Source: Arbacia lixula (lineage: Eukaryota; Echinodermata; Echinoidea; Arbacioida; Arbaciidae). From it: a stretch of 64,000 nt of DNA. The stretch covers positions 2,053,399-2,117,398 of the forward strand of contig OZ022590.1 of the NCBI GenBank assembly GCA_963669155.1, written 5' to 3'. The notes below the pieces were generated by a model. That model did no database searches. It was not told the DNA's origin and saw nothing but the letters and a program-made list of their open reading frames with translations. Positions 58,605-64,000 of the stretch are shown piece after piece. Both the position numbers and the translations under genes were made by a program. Numbering within the stretch: the first letter of the stretch is position 1; every line of letters begins with the position of its first letter.

Positions 58605-58650
58605 AAGTAGTAGAAGTAGTTGAAGCAGTAGTAGAAGGAGTATAGTAGCA
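58325..58650. repeat. (AGT)n trinucleotide array
   Basis: About 300 bases of AGT with AAGT and CAGT interruptions. Poly-Ser, poly-Val, poly-Leu and poly-Tyr frames are artefacts. Confidence 0.95.
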
Positions 58651-58880
58651 GTTCTAGTGGGTGGAATAATGCCAGAATACATTATGAAATGTAGCCCCAT
58701 GTATTACAATTGCTGTTTATTCTATGGGTTCCTGGTGCACTCCTTCTACATATACATAATTAATATCAATAATTAACCCCACTGACAATTATGTGTTTGT
58801 TACTTAAAACCTACCATCAATTTCAGCATTTTTTAAACCATGTTTCACTGTAATAAATGAAGTCACACTTCTTCCATGAA
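58651..58880. other. AT-rich unique DNA, no feature seen
   Basis: No structure recognised. Confidence 0.4.
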
Positions 58881-59170
58881 CAAAATTAAGTATCATCCCC
58901 CACAAATGAAGAGAAATCCTTGAGATTTCCCCCCAGCCGTCAGACATCAACACATCCGCTAGAGTAAAAGCACTGGAGAAAATTGATTTCAGTCTCAGGA
59001 CCAACAACAAGTAGGCAGAGAGCCGTCTAGCTCCAACACACCCGGAACACCCCGGCCCAACGTACCGTGTGAAATCATACCCCTCCTAGTGTTGCCATAA
59101 TATTAGAATCTTCACCGTCACGCTTCAACAAACGCACCAATCATCCACAAGACATATTGCACACCGATCA
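58881..59170. promoter_or_regulatory. Unique CpG-containing island, candidate enhancer
   Basis: Non-repetitive. The minus strand is open for about 90 codons (roughly 59085-58804) and has GATG then GTAGGT near 58815. No family was recognised and no acceptor is convincing. The block AAATCAATTTTCTCCAGTGC on the minus strand looks like conserved noncoding DNA. Confidence 0.3.
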
Positions 59171-59199
59171 CTTTTTGCCTACTTTGTCATGTCTTCGTG

Positions 59200-59466
59200 T
59201 TCACACTCCATGGCTCTCTCGATCTCACTGTTTCCATCTCATGCTCTCATACACTCCCTCTCCCCATCCCCCCTTTTCTCTTTCTCTCTTTCTCTCTCTC
59301 TGACTCTCTCTATCTCACTTTATCCATATCTTGCTCTCTCTATCTCTTTTGTTTACTCCGTCTCTGGTCCTCTTCATCTCGTGCTCATATGTTCTTTCTT
59401 TCTCTGACTCTTTATCTTTATCTCCCTCTCTCTCTATCTCTCTCTCTCTCTTTTTCTATCTATTTA

Positions 59467-59513
<47 letters not shown>

Positions 59514-59534
59514 TTTTCTATCTACATGTATTTA

Positions 59535-59565
<31 letters not shown>

Positions 59566-59905
59566 ATGTCTGTCTGTCTCTCTCTCTGTCACTCTAATGT
59601 CTATCTACCTGCCCCTGTCTCATTTCTGCATCCTCCTCTGATCTCCTACATCTCTCTCTCTCCCTCCCCTTCCCTTCCTCCTTCCCTCCCTATTTCTATT
59701 TTTATTTATCTTCTCCATCCCCTCCTGTTCTCTCCATCATTCTTCCTTCCCTCACCCTTCCCCCAATCACACTATCTCTTTATCTCTCTCTCCCTCCCTC
59801 TCTCCCTATCTCTGTTCACCTTCCATCGATCTCCCCCCCCCCTTCCACCTCCCCCCCCCCTTCCACCTTCTCCCCCCCCCCCCATCCCCCTCCCTCCCTG
59901 CATCC
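59200..59905. repeat. (CT)n tract passing into poly(C)-rich DNA
   Basis: CTCTCTAT-type repeats at 59215-59600, CCCTCC-type sequence beyond, and C runs at 59834-59884. Long Ser/Leu/Pro frames are artefacts. Confidence 0.9.
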
Positions 59906-60655
59906 CTCCTCCGTCTCGGTGTACTACCACCCTCCTTTGCTAGCTTCTACTCAGACTGAAAATTAATTTTCAATGGTTGATTTGACAGCACGGCCGCCAG
60001 TATTACGAGTGTACTAGTTGATCAGCCATGTGCACAGCTGAGCCAGTAGGGTGCGACATCAAAACCAGAAATGCTTACCATTGTCCAATTAATTTTTGGA
60101 ACCTAATATCAATCTTTCTTTTTCTATTTAGGAAAATTATGACTCTCAGATGTTCACTCTATTATCCTCATTTTATTTTTACGCCAAGCATTTTGCCTTC
60201 AGCATATGCATTTTTTATACTACACATTATCAATCAATGTTTCTTTTGGACCATTACTCTTAAAATTGACAAATCAATTGATCCCCTATAAAAAAACAAT
60301 ACACATATATATCCTTCCCTGCTTTTCTTTGGTTACTCATCATACTTTTGATAGTCACCTTTCTTGAATCTTGGAGTCATACTCTCAAGGGATGGAGTGC
60401 ATTATTTGACAGATGCAAATAACCTTGGAACAATAAGATGAATCAGCTAACTGGAAAGCTTAAACATTTTTCCAGCTGATGATGATTTCATACATGTACA
60501 CACCCACTCACTTTGTCATGTTTTGTGCGATAATTAAATACTTCCTTCACAGAAATAATTTCCATAACATTTTTTTTTTACCATAAACAATAACCTCAGT
60601 ACATATCAAATGAAAAATTAATACAAATAGTATTAGAATATATCATGTATTAACA
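59906..60655. other. Unique DNA, no feature seen
   Basis: On the minus strand GGACAATG is followed by GTAAGC near 60075, a fair donor word, but the preceding sequence is AT-rich and has no open frame of note. Confidence 0.4.
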
Positions 60656-60812
60656 ACAGTACTAGTGGTAGCAGAAGATGTTGTGGTGGTGGAAGGAGTA
60701 GTAGAAGAAGCAGAAGTAGAAATAAAAGAAGCAGTAGCAGTAATAGTGGTCATAGTAGTAGTAGTAGTCGTAGAAGTCGTAGTACTAGTAATAGTAATAG
60801 TAATAGTAGTCG

Positions 60813-60844
<32 letters not shown>

Positions 60845-60914
60845 ATAGTAGTCGGAGTAGTAGTAGTAGTCGTAGAAGTCGTAGTACTAGTAATAGTAAT
60901 AGCAATAGTAGTCG

Positions 60915-60978
<64 letters not shown>

Positions 60979-61040
60979 CATAGTAGTAGTAGTAGTCGTA
61001 GAAGTCGTAGTACTAGTAATAGTAATAGTAATAGTAGTCG

Positions 61041-61086
<46 letters not shown>

Positions 61087-61190
61087 CGTTGTCGTTGTAG
61101 TAGTTGTAGTAGTAGTAATAGTAGTAGTGGTGGTAGTGGTGGTAGTAGTAGTGGTAGTAGTAGTAGTCGTAAAAGTAGAAGACAATGAAG
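60656..61190. repeat. (AGT)n array with a higher-order unit
   Basis: Trinucleotide array in which the block CGTAGAAGTCGTAGTACTAG followed by TAATAGTAATAG and GTAGTCGGAG recurs at about 60769, 60871 and 60996, separated by AGT runs of different length. Poly-Val and poly-Thr frames are artefacts. Confidence 0.95.
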
Positions 61191-62249
61191 ATGTTCGCAT
61201 GCACAGGTTCGTTCTATGATATGTGCTATAAAATTGTTAACTGTTATCAGTATTCTTGGCATCGCTTTACGAATCACTATTTAATCAGAGAAGGCTGAAA
61301 GAGCTACACAAATCTAAAATTGATATTTTCCACTCTTCTTTAAACATTGATCTTTGGAATATTGTTTCTTATAATTGTCTGCAATCTGGGAATTTTAACC
61401 AAATTTCATGAGGATTATCTTTTGTGTACATGTCACTCTTTACTGTGTTAAGATCTACCATAGATCACTACCATAACACCATTCTCCATGTAGATAATGT
61501 TTACATCCACTTTTCTGAGCTAGAATGAGCATTTTTACACATGATTAGTGAAATTTGGTGCATATATACACCTAAAATACATTCTACTGATTCTACATGT
61601 TGATTCACAACATGTGAATATGTGCGATTCTATAGAAAACATGATACGACAATGGGTTTAACAAAGGGGAAATCTGTCCTATTTTGTTTAATTGACAGAC
61701 TTGTTTTTGCCCTATACTTTATTCCATTGCTTCATGAAATTTTTCCAATTTTTTTTAGCAACAAGGGTTTAAAGGGTACATATTCATATCAGCCAAGACA
61801 TGTAGGCAAGGCATTATTCTGATGTGTGTGATATGAGCTTGCTGCTTGCACACCAAACATGTGTGACAATTTAGACCCTAAAATGAACAAAAAGAGCCCT
61901 CCCCCCACCCAAAAAAAACCTACAAAAATCTGTTCTATCTCCCAAAATGTTGAGTCAGACTAATTATAAGAAAGTTATTAGATCTTACATGTCTCCATCT
62001 CTGTCCCGGAGATCTGAAATTGTCAATCTCATGCTATGAAGAGTATAAAGCACAGCATGTTACAGAGTGTTTATCTGAAGAATCAGGCTGGGAAAATAGA
62101 CCCCGCAAAGATTTTTTATCTGTTTTTTCTTTGCTTACACCAACTGCTATCCCTTTGATGTATGCAACATGTATTTACACAAAAATTGAATGTACTTTAA
62201 AAATATATTTGTGTAAAATATAAATAGCTTTTTTGTAGGTATATATATA
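61191..62249. other. AT-rich unique DNA, no feature seen
   Basis: No coding or repeat structure. Part of it could belong to the LINE copy whose tail follows, but no reverse-transcriptase motif was seen. Confidence 0.4.
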
Positions 62250-62436
62250 TTTATATATAAGTGTTGCCCTGTAACCTTGTTCCATTGTTTTCATGAATCT
62301 TGATTTTTGTTCCCCCATTTCTTATATATTGTATGTTATTGACTGTAAAACATGTATAATTCTACTTTGTTCTGGTAATCAAGTTTTGATTTTAATAAAC
62401 CATTTGAATTGAATTGACTTGACTTGACTTGAATGG
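62250..62436 (+). mobile_element. LINE 3' tail (CR1/L2-like)
   Basis: A 3'-UTR-like segment (TGATTTTAATAAACCATTTG) runs into the short tandem TTGAATTGAATTGACTTGAC at 62404-62434. Tails of this kind are typical of CR1/L2-class non-LTR retrotransposons. The body is not visible, so the copy is 5' truncated. Confidence 0.55.
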
Positions 62437-62439
62437 TTA

Positions 62440-63180
62440 TATTTAAGAAAGCGCAGCTCCCAGTGGATAAAGCAGTGCTCAGCATCTCAAGTCACATTTA
62501 AGAGTCTTGAACAACGGAACCAGCTGACAGGCCAGGCAGACTGTTGTAATAAACAAATTCTTTGTGATTTATGACCCAACAGTAGCAGTCTTTAAATTCT
62601 AAATGCAGCCCCGAAGCCACAGGGAAAGCAGTCCACTCCATGCCTACAGTCAGAACCTGTTTAATGAACAGGGGTTCCGTTGGTTGCGGGTGATGTCATG
62701 AAGTCAGCTATGTCCTGGCCTAATTGACATCGTTTGGCTGGGTATTTAAAGAGCAAACGGCACACGCAAACACAATTTGCTGCAAACGTGCTCCAACAGC
62801 AGCGGGTAAAAGAGAAAACGGGTCTGCGGATCGCAACTAGGATTTGAAATATACATGCGAGGAATGCATGCCCAAATGCCAGGCACAGCACGCGTCCAAT
62901 CTGTGGATGGCGGGTTTGGCTGTGGAGCTGGTAGGGAGCGCAGACGCACAGGACATTGTGGGATGCACTGCGGGGAGTGGGGACATGTAATACCACGGCA
63001 ACGGGCTCTGTCAGCTGTGGAGGGCTGCATGGGAAATCCCTGGCTTGCGGGTTAAAGGGCCAGATGGATGGACGGTAGTGCACGGCAACAACCATGACCA
63101 ACCAGACAGGGTGGCCTTCCTCACTGACTTCATTGTGTTTCGTGTGGGACGCTTTTCAAGTTTGTTCATGGAAATCATGA
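62440..63180. promoter_or_regulatory. Large unique CpG-containing island, candidate enhancer or promoter
   Basis: The longest non-repetitive GC-richer block in the window. Contains CAGCTGACAG at 62521-62530, TAATAAACA at 62548-62556 (forkhead-type), GTGATTTATGACC, GGCCTAATTGACATCG near 62717, and GGGTATTTAAAGAGC near 62740, which is TATA-like. Minus frames of 94-146 codons lack family match and splice sites. If NALF continues to the right, this lies in its intron. Confidence 0.4.
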
Positions 63181-63236
63181 TTTAGAGTATTCTCCCCCAC
63201 AAGATAAAATTGATTTTATTTTGGTACGAAGATGAA

Positions 63237-63480
63237 GTGTGATTACATGGATATTAGCCAAACTTTATAAATTCATGATGTATTATTGGTCAATGTGATG
63301 TACAATTGCATGAATATTAGTCATACTATATAAATTCATGTATAATTGGTCAATAGGATGTATGATTGCACGGATATTAGTCATACTATATCAATTAATG
63401 TATAATTGGTCACTATGATGTACGATTGCATGGATATTAGTCATACTATATAAATTCATGTATTTTTGGTCAATGTGAAT
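63237..63480. repeat. Minisatellite, about 61-bp unit, four copies
   Basis: GATTGCATGGATATTAGTCA and variants start near 63241, 63303, 63365 and 63425, each followed by TATAAATTCATGTAT and TTGGTCAATGTGATGTA. Confidence 0.9.
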
Positions 63481-64000
63481 GTATCAAAACAGGGAGAAGC
63501 CCTGATCACAAGTTTACCTGACAAGAAAAACAATTGAATGAAACAGATTTTGATTTGCTCTTTCTGAAAATCAGACACATCATGAGTAAACTGTATTTTT
63601 CCAGAATCATGATTACTAGCATGGAATCTGGATATCAGCTTTCATGGGCAACTCTATTAGCCAGCAATGATGTACAGTACATATGTGGTTCATTGCTCTT
63701 GGTGTGCCATGAAAACAAGATGATATGCAGGGCATATACCTTACATTTACAGAGCGGAATTGCATATGTACCTGGTTAGTGATTATTGCTTCTAAAAACA
63801 CATCAAATCCTTATAGCATGACTTTTTAAACTATTAATCCTTTTCTCTATTTTGTTTTCCATTATGCAATTCACTTCACTGACCAGTGTCTCATTTCCCT
63901 TTAATACTTCTATATTTCCCTGTTACTGACTGTAGAAGTTATGATTACTAAGGTGCTTTCACTGGGGTATTAACATTATTCCAAGCACATACAGTTGAGG
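63481..64000. other. Unique DNA, no feature seen
   Basis: Short overlapping frames on both strands without family or splice support. Confidence 0.4.

Larger units (their letters stand above)
8644..64000 (-). other. NALF1: Inferred giant intron of NALF, 5' end outside the window
   Basis: The exon at 8643 must be joined to an upstream exon carrying the N-terminal segment and the first part of the cysteine-rich domain. I looked on the minus strand for the expected pieces (a paired-cysteine segment and an acidic helix ending in C..DCK before a donor) and found none up to 64000. Everything here is repeats and unique noncoding DNA. Vertebrate NALF1 has introns of hundreds of kilobases, so an intron above 55 kb is credible. 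A short exon could have been missed, or another gene's noncoding flank could lie within. Confidence 0.55.

Noticed and set aside
58804-59085. Minus-strand frame ending before GTAGGT
   Set aside because: It was tested as the missing NALF upstream exon, but it lacks the expected cysteines and an acceptor.
59197-59943. 248-codon Ser/Leu/Pro plus-strand frame
   Set aside because: CT and C-run repeats.
60643-61219. 185-codon poly-Thr and 184-codon poly-Val frames
   Set aside because: They are translations of an AGT array.
62661-63101. 146-codon minus-strand frame
   Set aside because: It has a normal amino-acid mix but no known motif, a second overlapping open frame, and no splice context. A regulatory island is the better reading.

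Overview
This is animal DNA: AT-rich, intron-rich, crowded with microsatellites and short inverted-repeat transposons, with no operons and almost no long open frames. Several palindromic repeats resemble, from memory, families common in sea-urchin scaffolds: ends beginning GGGCCCTGTTGCATAAA, TTTCACCAAGCTGTTCTTAA and CATATATTTAGCGAG. I therefore suggest a sea urchin or a close echinoderm relative. That placement is inference; no database was searched.

One protein gene can be supported. On the minus strand two spliced exons (8643-8484 and 7691-7441) encode the C-terminal half of a FAM155/NALF protein, the cysteine-rich auxiliary subunit of the sodium-leak channel NALCN. Splice sites and the phase-1 junction agree exactly. 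The protein ends with a short acidic, N-glycosylatable stretch and a hydrophobic segment, as in vertebrate NALF1. The 5' exons were not found anywhere from 8644 to 64000. The simplest reading is that about 55 kb of the window is one very long intron, matching the very long introns of the vertebrate genes. DNA left of 7441 is 3' UTR followed by downstream or intergenic sequence.

Layout. 1-7440: 3' UTR and flank with a tRNA-like SINE remnant and MITEs. 7441-8643: the two exons and a 792-bp intron holding a half MITE and a GGT-rich tract. 8644-20600: minisatellites, purine tracts and many MITEs. 21290-22660: a 138-bp satellite with a dimeric higher-order pattern. 22660-30800: GA and CT tracts with sparse unique DNA. 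30800-36300: three copies of one fold-back element. 38300-46800: further MITEs, AC tracts, a LINE tail and a CT-rich array with a spaced motif. 46800-49600: unique, CpG-containing islands that look like regulatory DNA. 50001-51938: a DNA transposon with 5-bp target duplications. 52500-64000: tandem arrays, a diverged segmental duplication, triplet arrays, a second LINE tail and a large unique island.

No rRNA, intact tRNA, CRISPR, prokaryotic element or retrovirus-like element was seen. Most open frames in the window are translations of CA, GA or trinucleotide repeats and are not genes.
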